Shown here piece after piece: positions 16,722-23,582 of a stretch of 64,000 nt of DNA (within the stretch, counting starts at the first letter, position 1; each line of letters begins with the position of its first letter). The notes under the pieces are model-generated. The model saw only the letters and a program-made list of their open reading frames with translations. It was not told the DNA's origin and ran no database searches. The stretch lies in assembly GCF_003002095.1 (NCBI RefSeq), contig NZ_PVZC01000010.1, forward strand, positions 62,001 through 126,000, read 5' to 3'. The translations under genes were made by a program, and so were the position numbers. Origin of the DNA: Allonocardiopsis opalescens (GTDB lineage: Bacteria; Actinomycetota; Actinomycetes; Streptosporangiales; Streptosporangiaceae).

Positions 16722-18094
16722 CCGCCTCCGCCCCCGCCCCCTCGGCCATCCCCGAGCCCGACCCCGCCCAGCGCCGCAAGGAGCAGCGCGGCTGGTACGT
16801 CTACGACTGGGCCAACTCCGTCTTCTTCACCTCAGTCATCACCGTCTTCATCGGCCCCTACCTCAACGCCCTCGCCCAGACCGCCGCCGAGCAGGCCGGC
16901 ACCGGCGAGCACGTCCACCTGCTCGGCCTCACCCTGCGCTACGACGCCGTCTACCCCGCCGCCACCGCGGTCGCCGTCGTGCTGCAGCTGATCACCCTGC
17001 CCCTCGTCGGCGCCGTCACCGACCACTCCCGCAACAAGAAGGGCCTGCTGGCCGGCTTCGCCACCGTCGGCGCCCTGGCCACCACCGCCCTGTACTTCAC
17101 CACCGGCGCCGCCTACCTGCCCGCCGCCGCCCTGCTCATCCTCGCCAACGTCGCCTACGGCGCCTCCAGCGTCGTCTACAACGCCTTCCTCAACGAGATC
17201 GCCACCGGCGAGGAGCGCGACCGCGTCTCCTCGGTCGGCTGGGGGGTCGGCTACCTCGGCGGCGCCGTCCTGCTCGCCCTGCACCTCGTCCTCTTCCTCA
17301 ACGCCGGCAACTGGGGACTCACCGAGGGCTACGCCACCCAGATCGGCTTCGCCTCCGCCGGCGTGTGGTGGCTGGGCTTCTCCTTCCTCGCCATCAAGCC
17401 GCTGCGCAACCGCATCGGCCCGCTGGCCGCCCACGGCGGCGGCCCTCAGGTCCGCACCACCCTGCGCACCCTGGCCACCACCCTGCGCGAACTGCGCAAG
17501 TACCCCCGCACCCTGCTCTACCTGATCGCCTTCCTGCTCTTCAACGACGGCGTGCAGTCCGTCATCCGCTACGCCGGGCCCTTCGCCACCGGCGACCTCG
17601 GCCTCGGCCAGCAGGACCTGATCAGCGCCATCCTCATGGTGCAGTTCGTCGCCTTCGGCGGCGCCCTCGCCCTGGGGTGGCTCGCCCGGATCTTCGGCGC
17701 CAAGCGCACCATCCTCGCCTCCCTGGCCGTATGGTGCGTGCTCGTGGGCGTCGGCCTGGTCATCCCGGCCGGCGACCCCGTCGCCTTCTTCGCGATGGCC
17801 TTCTTCATCGCCATCGTCCTCGGCGGCAGCCAGGCCCTGTCCCGGTCCCTGTTCTCCCAGCTCATCCCCAAGGGCAAAGAAGGCGAGTACTTCGGCCTGT
17901 ACGCCCTGTGCGACCGCGGCGCGGTCTTCATCGCCTCCTTCGTCGTCACCCTCGCCGTCCAGTTCAGCGGCGGCTACCGGATGGCGATCTTCTCCCTCAT
18001 CGCCTTCTTCGTCATCGGCGGCGTCCTGCTCGCCCTCACCGACGTCACCCGCGGAATCCGCGAGGCCGGCAACGAGGTGCCCGCCAAGGTCTGA
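16718..18094 (+). CDS. MFS transporter, UMF1/Atg22-like family
   Basis: Predicted 458-residue protein from GTG 16718, overlapping the GDPD stop. The start QRRKEQRGWYVYDWANSVFF is the hallmark of the UMF1 (Atg22-like) branch. About twelve membrane helices follow, with the MFS-type loop VTDHSRNKKGLLAGFA after helix 2-3. GGSQALSRSLFSQLIPKGKE is the conserved central segment of the family. Substrates of bacterial UMF1 proteins are unknown; amino acid or metabolite efflux has been suggested. Coupling to GDPD suggests co-expression. Confidence 0.9.
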   Translation: MTASAPAPSAIPEPDPAQRRKEQRGWYVYDWANSVFFTSVITVFIGPYLNALAQTAAEQAGTGEHVHLLGLTLRYDAVYPAATAVAVVLQLITLPLVGAVTDHSRNKKGLLAGFATVGALATTALYFTTGAAYLPAAALLILANVAYGASSVVYNAFLNEIATGEERDRVSSVGWGVGYLGGAVLLALHLVLFLNAGNWGLTEGYATQIGFASAGVWWLGFSFLAIKPLRNRIGPLAAHGGGPQVRTTLRTLATTLRELRKYPRTLLYLIAFLLFNDGVQSVIRYAGPFATGDLGLGQQDLISAILMVQFVAFGGALALGWLARIFGAKRTILASLAVWCVLVGVGLVIPAGDPVAFFAMAFFIAIVLGGSQALSRSLFSQLIPKGKEGEYFGLYALCDRGAVFIASFVVTLAVQFSGGYRMAIFSLIAFFVIGGVLLALTDVTRGIREAGNEVPAKV

Positions 18095-18096
18095 GC

Positions 18097-18115
18097 CCCC
18101 GCCTCCGCGGCGGGG
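18097..18115 (+). terminator. Hairpin after the MFS gene
   Basis: A 7-base perfect stem (CCCCGCC at 18097-18103, GGCGGGG at 18109-18115) with a 5-base loop lies directly behind the MFS stop and before the rbpA promoter. It is a short but GC-rich candidate terminator. Confidence 0.55.
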
Positions 18116-18158
18116 CGGCGCGCACCGCGCCGGGCAGGGTTGGGCACCCCCCGGCCGG

Positions 18159-18184
18159 GGAATCTTGTCCCCGATTGGAGCGTT
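18159..18184 (+). promoter_or_regulatory. SigR-type promoter of rbpA
   Basis: GGAAT at 18159-18163 and GTT at 18182-18184 are separated by exactly 18 bases. This is the consensus (GGGAAT/GGAAT-N18-GTT) read by the thiol-stress sigma factor SigR of Streptomyces and SigH of mycobacteria. The start codon of rbpA follows 41 bases later. In S. coelicolor rbpA belongs to the SigR regulon, so function and context agree. Confidence 0.8.
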
Positions 18185-18225
18185 GTTGGAAGGCAGACCG
18201 CAAGAGCGCCTGGAGGCACGAGAAG

Positions 18226-18609
18226 ATGGCCGAGCGAGCACTTCGCGGCACGCGACTTGGGGCGACGAGCTACGAGAACGACCGCAACACCGATCTGGCG
18301 CCCCGCCAGGAGGTCGCCTACGACTGCCCGCGGGGCCACCGGTTCAGCATGCCCTTCGCCACCGAGGCCGAGATCCCGGTGACCTGGGAGTGCCGGTTCT
18401 GCGGTGAGACCGCGCTACGCGCCGACGGGCAGCTGCCGCAGACCAAGAAGTCCAAGTCCCCGCGCACCCACTGGGACATGCTGCTGGAGCGCCGCAGCAT
18501 CGAGGACCTGGAGGAGGTCCTCGCCGAGCGGCTCGCCCTGCTGCGCGCCCGCCGCAAGGAGGAAGAGGAGCACCTCGCCGAAGCGATGCGCCAGCGCCGC
18601 AGCGCCTGA
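18226..18609 (+). CDS. rbpA: RNA polymerase-binding protein RbpA
   Basis: Predicted 127-residue protein; ATG 18226 has GGAGG 9-13 bases upstream. The start MAERALRGTRLGATSYENDR is nearly identical to RbpA of Streptomyces. The zinc site is formed by the cysteines and histidine in AYDCPRGHRF and WECRFCG. The C-terminal sigma-interaction helix follows THWDMLLERRSIEDLEEVL. RbpA binds RNA polymerase and the principal sigma factor, stabilises the open complex and raises rifampicin tolerance. The last 25 residues (Arg/Lys/Glu-rich) are slightly longer than usual. It is the first gene after a SigR-type promoter. Confidence 0.96.
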   Translation: MAERALRGTRLGATSYENDRNTDLAPRQEVAYDCPRGHRFSMPFATEAEIPVTWECRFCGETALRADGQLPQTKKSKSPRTHWDMLLERRSIEDLEEVLAERLALLRARRKEEEEHLAEAMRQRRSA

Positions 18610-18647
18610 GCGCTGCGCTGCCGCCAGCATCGCATCCAGCGGGACCG

Positions 18648-19163
18648 TCAACGGCCGGCGTCCGGATCCCCGGGCGCCGGCCGTCGGTCGTCCCGCAGCA
18701 CCTCGCCCTGGATCACCGTCCGCGGCGGCGGCGCCTCGCCGCCCTCGCCCGGCCCCGGGTAGCCGTAGCCGACCACCCCGGGGTTCTGCTCGGCCAGCCG
18801 CCGGATCCGCCGCTCCATCCACGCCGTGAACGCCCCCCGCAGCAGCGGGCGGGTCAGCGGCAGCGCCACCAGCGCGCCCAGTACCGTGGTCAGGAAGCCC
18901 GGCACGATCATCAGCATGCCGCCCAGGAAGGCCATCGCGGTGTCGGCCAGGTCGCGGTCGGGGGCGCGCCCCTCGCGCATCGCCTCGTCCAGGCTCCGCC
19001 AGGCCCGCCGCCCCGCCCCGCGCACCACCAGCGAGCCGGCGACGGTGGAGGCCAGCACGGCCAGCAGCGTCCAGCCCGCGCCGATCTGGGTTCCCACCCA
19101 CACCAGCAGCGCGATCTCCGCGAACGGCACCAGCAGGACGGCGAGCAGCATCAGCAGCGGCAT
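18648..19163 (-). CDS. fxsA: FxsA family membrane protein
   Basis: Predicted 171-residue protein. FxsA features are MPLLMLLAVLLVPFAEIALL, the GAGWTLLAVLASTVAGSLVV helix and AMAFLGGMLMIVPGFLTTVL. Three to four membrane helices end near residue 120, followed by a soluble Pro/Gly-rich tail. E. coli FxsA overproduction prevents exclusion of phage T7 by the F plasmid; the native role is unknown. In Mycobacterium tuberculosis fxsA lies close to rbpA and lnt/ppm1, as here. It is convergent with rbpA, 38 bases apart. Confidence 0.9.
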   Translation of the reverse strand: MPLLMLLAVLLVPFAEIALLVWVGTQIGAGWTLLAVLASTVAGSLVVRGAGRRAWRSLDEAMREGRAPDRDLADTAMAFLGGMLMIVPGFLTTVLGALVALPLTRPLLRGAFTAWMERRIRRLAEQNPGVVGYGYPGPGEGGEAPPPRTVIQGEVLRDDRRPAPGDPDAGR

Positions 19164-19267
19164 GGTCCCTCAACACCCATCGACGCGGCCCACGTCGGGC
19201 CTCTCACCGGGGAACGTACCGGCCCGCCGGTGCGTTCCGCCGCCGATCGGCCCACACCGCTCCCCCG

Positions 19268-20890
19268 TCAGGACCGGGCGCCGCGGCGGGCAAGCGCGCC
19301 GGCCAGCGCCGCGCCCACGCCCAGCGCCGCCAGCGCCCACTCCGGCGCCGCGCCCAGCCGGGTCGCCACGGTGAAGCCGCTCATCGCCGGCACCTCGCCC
19401 ACCGCCACGTCGCGCACGAACTCCTCGGACCGGTAGTCCACACTCCCGTCGGGCTGCACGATCGCGCTGATGCCGCTGGTGGCGGCGATCAGCACCGGGC
19501 GGCCGTGCTCCACCGCGCGCAGCCGGCTGATCGCCAGCTGCTGCTCGGACTGGCCGGTGAAGTTGTAGTTGGCGTTGTTGGTGGGCTCCACCAGCACCTC
19601 GCCGCCGGCCAGCACCGCCTCGCGCACGATGGAGTCGAAGGCGATGTCGAAGCAGATCGCCACCGCCACCGTGGTGCCGTTCACCTCCAGCACCCCGGGC
19701 TCGTCGCCGGGGATCCCCTGGCTGCCGACCTCCTCCAGCCGGGGGATCAGCGGCATCAGCTGCTCGCGGTAGGGCACGTACTCGCCGAAGGGCACCAGGT
19801 GCCGCTTGGCGTAGTAGTCGCCCGGCCCTCCCCCGCCTGGCTCCCACAGCACGCTGACGATCTGGCGCTCCGAGCCGTCGTCGGTGTAGTGGTTGGTGCC
19901 GATCAGGATCGGCACCCCCAGGTCGTCCACGGTGCGCTGCACCAGGTCGTGGGCGGCGGGGTCGCGGTAGAGGTCGATGTCGCTGGCGCTTTCGGGCAGC
20001 ACCACGAAGTCCGGTGCCGCGAACTCCCCCGAGCGCACCCGCGCGGCGAGGTCGGCGGTGGCCGCCATGTGGTTGTTGAGCACCTGCTGGCGCTCCCCCA
20101 GGATGTCCAGCCCGGTCTGCGGCACATTGCCCTGCACGACGCCGGCGGTGAGCACGCGGTCGACGGTCGGGGCGCCCAGCCGGGGCGCCAGCGCCCCCAC
20201 GGCGGCGATCGCGAACACGGCGGCCAGTACCAGCGCGGTGGGACGCAGCGCGGCGCGCGGACCGCCGCCGCCGCGCAGCGCCGTCCACCAGCGCAGCGCC
20301 AGCGCGGCCAGCAGCGCGCCGGTCAGCACCACGGCGAAGTCCACCAGCGGCGCCGACCCCCAGGAGGCGTAGCCGGTGAAGGGGGTCTGGGGCTGGCTGA
20401 AGGCGAGCCGGCCCCAGGTGAAGCCGCCCAGCGGGAAGCGGCCGCGCAGCGCCTCGGCGGCCACCCACACCCCCGCCGCCCACACCGGCCAGCCGCGCAG
20501 CCGGGTGACCAGCGCCAGGCCCACCGCCAGCGGCGCGTAGTACAGGCTCTCGGCGGCCGCGACGGCCACCCACACCTCCATGCCGATCACCTGCTGCCAG
20601 GTCATCAGCGGGTACATCAGGGTGGCGCCCATCAGCAGGCCCAGCCAGGCGGCCCGGCGCAGCCGGGTGCCGCGCACCGCCAGGACGGCCAGCGCCACGC
20701 TGACCGGCGCCAGCGCCCACCACCCATAGGGCGGGGTGGCCAGCAGCAGCGCGCCGGCGGCGCCCATGGCGGCCAGTGCGCGCGCCAGTACCGCCCCCGC
20801 CCCCTCGCGCACCGGCGCGGCGGGGACCCGGACGGACCCGTCGGCCTGACCGGGGGCGGCGTCGTCCTGCCGGGCGCGTTCAGCTACCAC
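19268..20890 (-). CDS. lnt: Apolipoprotein N-acyltransferase
   Basis: Predicted 540-residue protein from GTG 20890. About seven N-terminal membrane helices are followed by a carbon-nitrogen hydrolase domain. The catalytic triad is visible: Glu in VVLPESASD, Lys in YYAKRHLVPFGEYVP and Cys in AICFDIAFD. One more helix ends the protein. It adds the third acyl chain to lipoproteins at the outer face of the membrane. In mycobacteria the equivalent protein is fused to, or adjacent to, the polyprenol-phosphate mannose synthase Ppm1; here neither fusion nor neighbour exists. The promoter region is only about 108 bases. Confidence 0.93.
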   Translation of the reverse strand: MVAERARQDDAAPGQADGSVRVPAAPVREGAGAVLARALAAMGAAGALLLATPPYGWWALAPVSVALAVLAVRGTRLRRAAWLGLLMGATLMYPLMTWQQVIGMEVWVAVAAAESLYYAPLAVGLALVTRLRGWPVWAAGVWVAAEALRGRFPLGGFTWGRLAFSQPQTPFTGYASWGSAPLVDFAVVLTGALLAALALRWWTALRGGGGPRAALRPTALVLAAVFAIAAVGALAPRLGAPTVDRVLTAGVVQGNVPQTGLDILGERQQVLNNHMAATADLAARVRSGEFAAPDFVVLPESASDIDLYRDPAAHDLVQRTVDDLGVPILIGTNHYTDDGSERQIVSVLWEPGGGGPGDYYAKRHLVPFGEYVPYREQLMPLIPRLEEVGSQGIPGDEPGVLEVNGTTVAVAICFDIAFDSIVREAVLAGGEVLVEPTNNANYNFTGQSEQQLAISRLRAVEHGRPVLIAATSGISAIVQPDGSVDYRSEEFVRDVAVGEVPAMSGFTVATRLGAAPEWALAALGVGAALAGALARRGARS

Positions 20891-20998
20891 GACTGCTCCT
20901 GCTCTATGGGCGGCCTGGAGTCGGCCGGTTGGTCGGCATCTGCACGTTACTGCCGTGAAGCTGATGGGTGACCCAGGCTCTCACCTTTACGGCGTAGA

Positions 20999-21655
20999 TC
21001 AACTGCTGCCGCCATCCGTGTCGCGCCGCCGCTCCAGGCCGTCCAGCAGCAGGTCCAGACCGAGGGCGAACTGCTCGGCGGTGTCGAAGGGCGGCAGGCC
21101 GGGCACGTCCTGGTGCGCGGGCCGGGCGGGGCCGGCGCCACCCTGCTCGCGCCCCCCTCCCGCGCCGACCACGACGTGCCCGACGACGTAGCGCATCAGC
21201 GCCCGGTACCCGTGCATCGCCGTGCGGGGTGCGAAGCCCGCCTCCAGCAGGACGTTCACCCCCGAGGCGTGCAGCCGGCGTAGCGCGGGACTGTAGCGGT
21301 AGGTGTCCACCAGCATGTCGATCCACTCGGGCTGGACCGCCGCCAGCGCGCGGAACTCCTCGGCCACCGCGCGCAGCCGCCGGCGCCAGTCCCGTTCAGT
21401 TCCGGAGGCGACCAGCGCCTCCTCCACCCGCCGGTCGACCAGGGCGGCCACCAGCTGCCCCTTGTTCTCGTAGTGGTAGTACAGCGCGGCGGCGCTGACT
21501 CCCAGTTCCTCGGCGACGGCGCGCATCGTGGTGGCCCGCACCCCCTCGCGCTCCAGCACCACCCGCGCCGCGGCCAGGATGGCGTCTCGACCCAGCACCA
21601 CGCTCTCTCGCCCTTTCGTCGACCCGCCCATGGCGGGCGCGGGACCGGTTGCCAT
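20999..21655 (-). CDS. TetR-family transcriptional regulator
   Basis: Predicted 218 residues from ATG 21655, or 210 from ATG 21631. The DNA-binding domain is classic TetR: ILAAARVVLEREGVRATTMR, then AEELGVSAAALYYHYENKGQ. The C-terminal half resembles the TetR_C branch with DTAEQFALGLDLLLDGLERR. No ribosome-binding site precedes either ATG, and TAGAAT hexamers lie just upstream, so a leaderless message is possible. It is divergent from the strictosidine-synthase-like gene, with a direct repeat in between, and probably represses itself and that gene. Confidence 0.9.
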   Translation of the reverse strand: MATGPAPAMGGSTKGRESVVLGRDAILAAARVVLEREGVRATTMRAVAEELGVSAAALYYHYENKGQLVAALVDRRVEEALVASGTERDWRRRLRAVAEEFRALAAVQPEWIDMLVDTYRYSPALRRLHASGVNVLLEAGFAPRTAMHGYRALMRYVVGHVVVGAGGGREQGGAGPARPAHQDVPGLPPFDTAEQFALGLDLLLDGLERRRDTDGGSS

Positions 21656-21658
21656 CAG

Positions 21659-21682
21659 ATTCTAACGCGGTTATATTCTAAC
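21659..21682. promoter_or_regulatory. ATTCTAAC direct repeat, candidate TetR operator
   Basis: Two perfect copies of ATTCTAAC (21659-21666 and 21675-21682) are 16 bases apart, in an AT-rich island between the TetR gene and its divergent neighbour. Read on the minus strand each copy contains TAGAAT, a good -10 hexamer. The repeat starts 3 bases from the TetR start codon. Confidence 0.55.
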
Positions 21683-21736
21683 AACGTTCAAAAATCCGGG
21701 GGGGTGTCCCCTCGTCCCACACCAGAAGGGCCCACC

Positions 21737-22927
21737 GTGACCTCCACCGACCCTGACATCCGGGACGCCCCTAGCGCCGGGCGCGGCACCCCGGCCCGGC
21801 GCGGGCGCCGCTGGCCGCGTCGGCTGCTGCTCACGGCGCTGGCCCTGCTGGCGGCCGTGCCGCTGCTGGCGGCCGTGCTGCTGGTGACGCTGCCCTCCCC
21901 CATCGGGAACCCCGTTGCCTGGGACCCCGCCCCCGCCCCACCGCGCGAGGGCGCGCTGGCCCGCAACGAGGCGCTGGCCGGCGCCGAACTGCTGGGCGAC
22001 GGCCAGCTGCGCTTCCCCGAGGACCTGACCTTCGACGCGCGCGGCGACCTGTACACCGGGACCGTCGACGGCATGGTCTGGCGGTTGGACCCGCAAGACC
22101 CCACCACCCCGGCCGAGCGCTTCGCCGACCTGGGCCACCCCGTGCTGGGACTGCGCTTCGACGCCACCGGGCAGCTGCTGGCGGCCGTGCCCGAGCTGGG
22201 GCTGGTGGCGGTGGACCCCGACGGCGGGCACCGGGTCCTCACCGACGAGGTCGACGGCAGCCCCATCACCTACGCCAATGAGCTGACCATCAGCAACGGG
22301 GGCCTGGTGTACTTCTCCGACTCCAGCTCCGCCCACGACGCCGGCTGGCCCTACGACTTCCTGGAGGGGCGCCCCCACGGCCGGCTGCTGTCCTACGACC
22401 CCGCCACCGGCACCACCGCCGTGGTCGCCGACGACCTGTACTTCCCCAACGGGCTCGTCCTGTCTCCCGATGAGGACTTCCTGGTGTTCGCCGAGACCTT
22501 CCGCTACCGGCTCACCCGGCTGTGGCTGACCGGCCCGCAGGCAGGCAGCACCGAGACCTTCGCCGACAACCTGCCGCTGGCCCCCGACAACATCAGCCTG
22601 GGCCCCGACGGCAGCTACTGGCTGGGCGGCGGGGGCGGACAGCGCTCGGACCTACAGGACTTCCTGCACCGCAACGCCTGGGCCAAGGACGCCCTGGCCA
22701 CCTTCCTGCCCTTCGACACCCTGCGCGGCCTCCCCGAGAGCGGCAGCCAGGGCTTCGTCACCCGGCTGGCCCCCGACGGCACCGTGCTCGCCGGCTACGA
22801 CGACCCCACCGGGCGCGTGCACGCCGTCAGCTCGGTCGAGTCCTTCGGGGAGCACCTGTACCTGGGCACCCTGTACGGCGATGCGATCGGCCGGGTGCCG
22901 CTGACCCAGGTGGAGACGGCGAGCTGA
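21737..22927 (+). CDS. Membrane-anchored strictosidine-synthase-like / SMP-30-type beta-propeller
   Basis: Predicted 396-residue protein from GTG 21737 behind AGAAGGG. An Arg-rich start and one membrane helix (LLLTALALLAAVPLLAAVLL) anchor it facing outward. The rest is a six-bladed propeller of the strictosidine-synthase-like/gluconolactonase group: LRFPEDLTFDARGDLYTGT, YANELTISNGGLVYFSDSS, FPNGLVLSPDEDFLVFAET and LPLAPDNISLGPDGSYWLG. Bacterial relatives hydrolyse lactones or phosphotriesters, using calcium bound by Glu/Asn/Asp; the substrate is unknown. It is probably controlled by the divergent TetR. Confidence 0.82.
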   Translation: MTSTDPDIRDAPSAGRGTPARRGRRWPRRLLLTALALLAAVPLLAAVLLVTLPSPIGNPVAWDPAPAPPREGALARNEALAGAELLGDGQLRFPEDLTFDARGDLYTGTVDGMVWRLDPQDPTTPAERFADLGHPVLGLRFDATGQLLAAVPELGLVAVDPDGGHRVLTDEVDGSPITYANELTISNGGLVYFSDSSSAHDAGWPYDFLEGRPHGRLLSYDPATGTTAVVADDLYFPNGLVLSPDEDFLVFAETFRYRLTRLWLTGPQAGSTETFADNLPLAPDNISLGPDGSYWLGGGGGQRSDLQDFLHRNAWAKDALATFLPFDTLRGLPESGSQGFVTRLAPDGTVLAGYDDPTGRVHAVSSVESFGEHLYLGTLYGDAIGRVPLTQVETAS

Positions 22928-22933
22928 GCCGGC

Positions 22934-22960
22934 CTGGTTCCCGCAGACAGCGGGAACCAG
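22934..22960 (+). terminator. Hairpin terminator after the propeller gene
   Basis: An 11-base perfect stem (22934-22944 with 22950-22960) and a 5-base loop lie 7 bases after the stop. Confidence 0.8.
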
Positions 22961-23582
22961 AGGAAGCACAGGAGCCACAGAAGCGGGGAGAAAGGGTCCC
23001 GGACACCCTTCGGACCGGATCCCGTCTCGTCGGCGGCGAGCGCGGAGACCGTTGTCTACTGGATGTCCAGGCCCTTCCCGGGTCCAACCCCCCGCCCGGT
23101 CGGGATTCCCGGCGCGGTGTGCCGCCTCCGGCCACGCCTGGTACAGGGGGACGGGGTCACGCCGATACTCCGTCCCGGCGTAGCGTCCGGCGGCACCGCG
23201 GCCGGCCGGCCGACCGGTCAGCCCAGTGCTGGACTGTGCAGCAACCTACCGCCTCACCAGGGGATGTCAACCGGGCGAACTTTGCGTATACATTCATGTT
23301 TCCGCAGCTCACAGGGGTGCACGCTCAGTGGTCAAGCCGCTGATCACCGGCTTGGCGGCGCCGGTCAGCCTTGATCCAAATTCGGGTAAAGCGATGCGTG
23401 GGGCAGGGCCGGCGGGTCAGCGGCGGCCGGATGGGCGCCCCCTGCGCCGGGGCGCCGCCGCCGCTCCCCCGCTTGACCGGATCGCAACGCGCCGCGCCCG
23501 GTTCGCCGGGGTTTCCCCGTATGCGCGCACGAGCCGCCGGGTAGGTCTCTACCGTGAGCGCTCCCACCCCCAGGAGCCGCCG
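22961..23582. other. Long intergenic region upstream of the mannosidase gene
   Basis: More than 600 bases without a convincing gene. It contains an AT-richer patch at about 23277-23305 (TTTGCGTATACATTCATG), likely promoter or operator DNA. A second AT-richer patch lies near 23370-23390. A GGTAG-GTCT-CTACC inverted repeat at 23540-23553 is 30 bases before the GH38 start. No riboswitch consensus known to me was recognised. The length suggests elaborate control of the mannosidase. Confidence 0.4.

Noticed and set aside
22961-23582. c-di-AMP (ydaO-type) riboswitch or other structured RNA
   Set aside because: Several GC-rich hairpins can be drawn, but no conserved riboswitch consensus was recognised, and hairpins are expected at this GC content.
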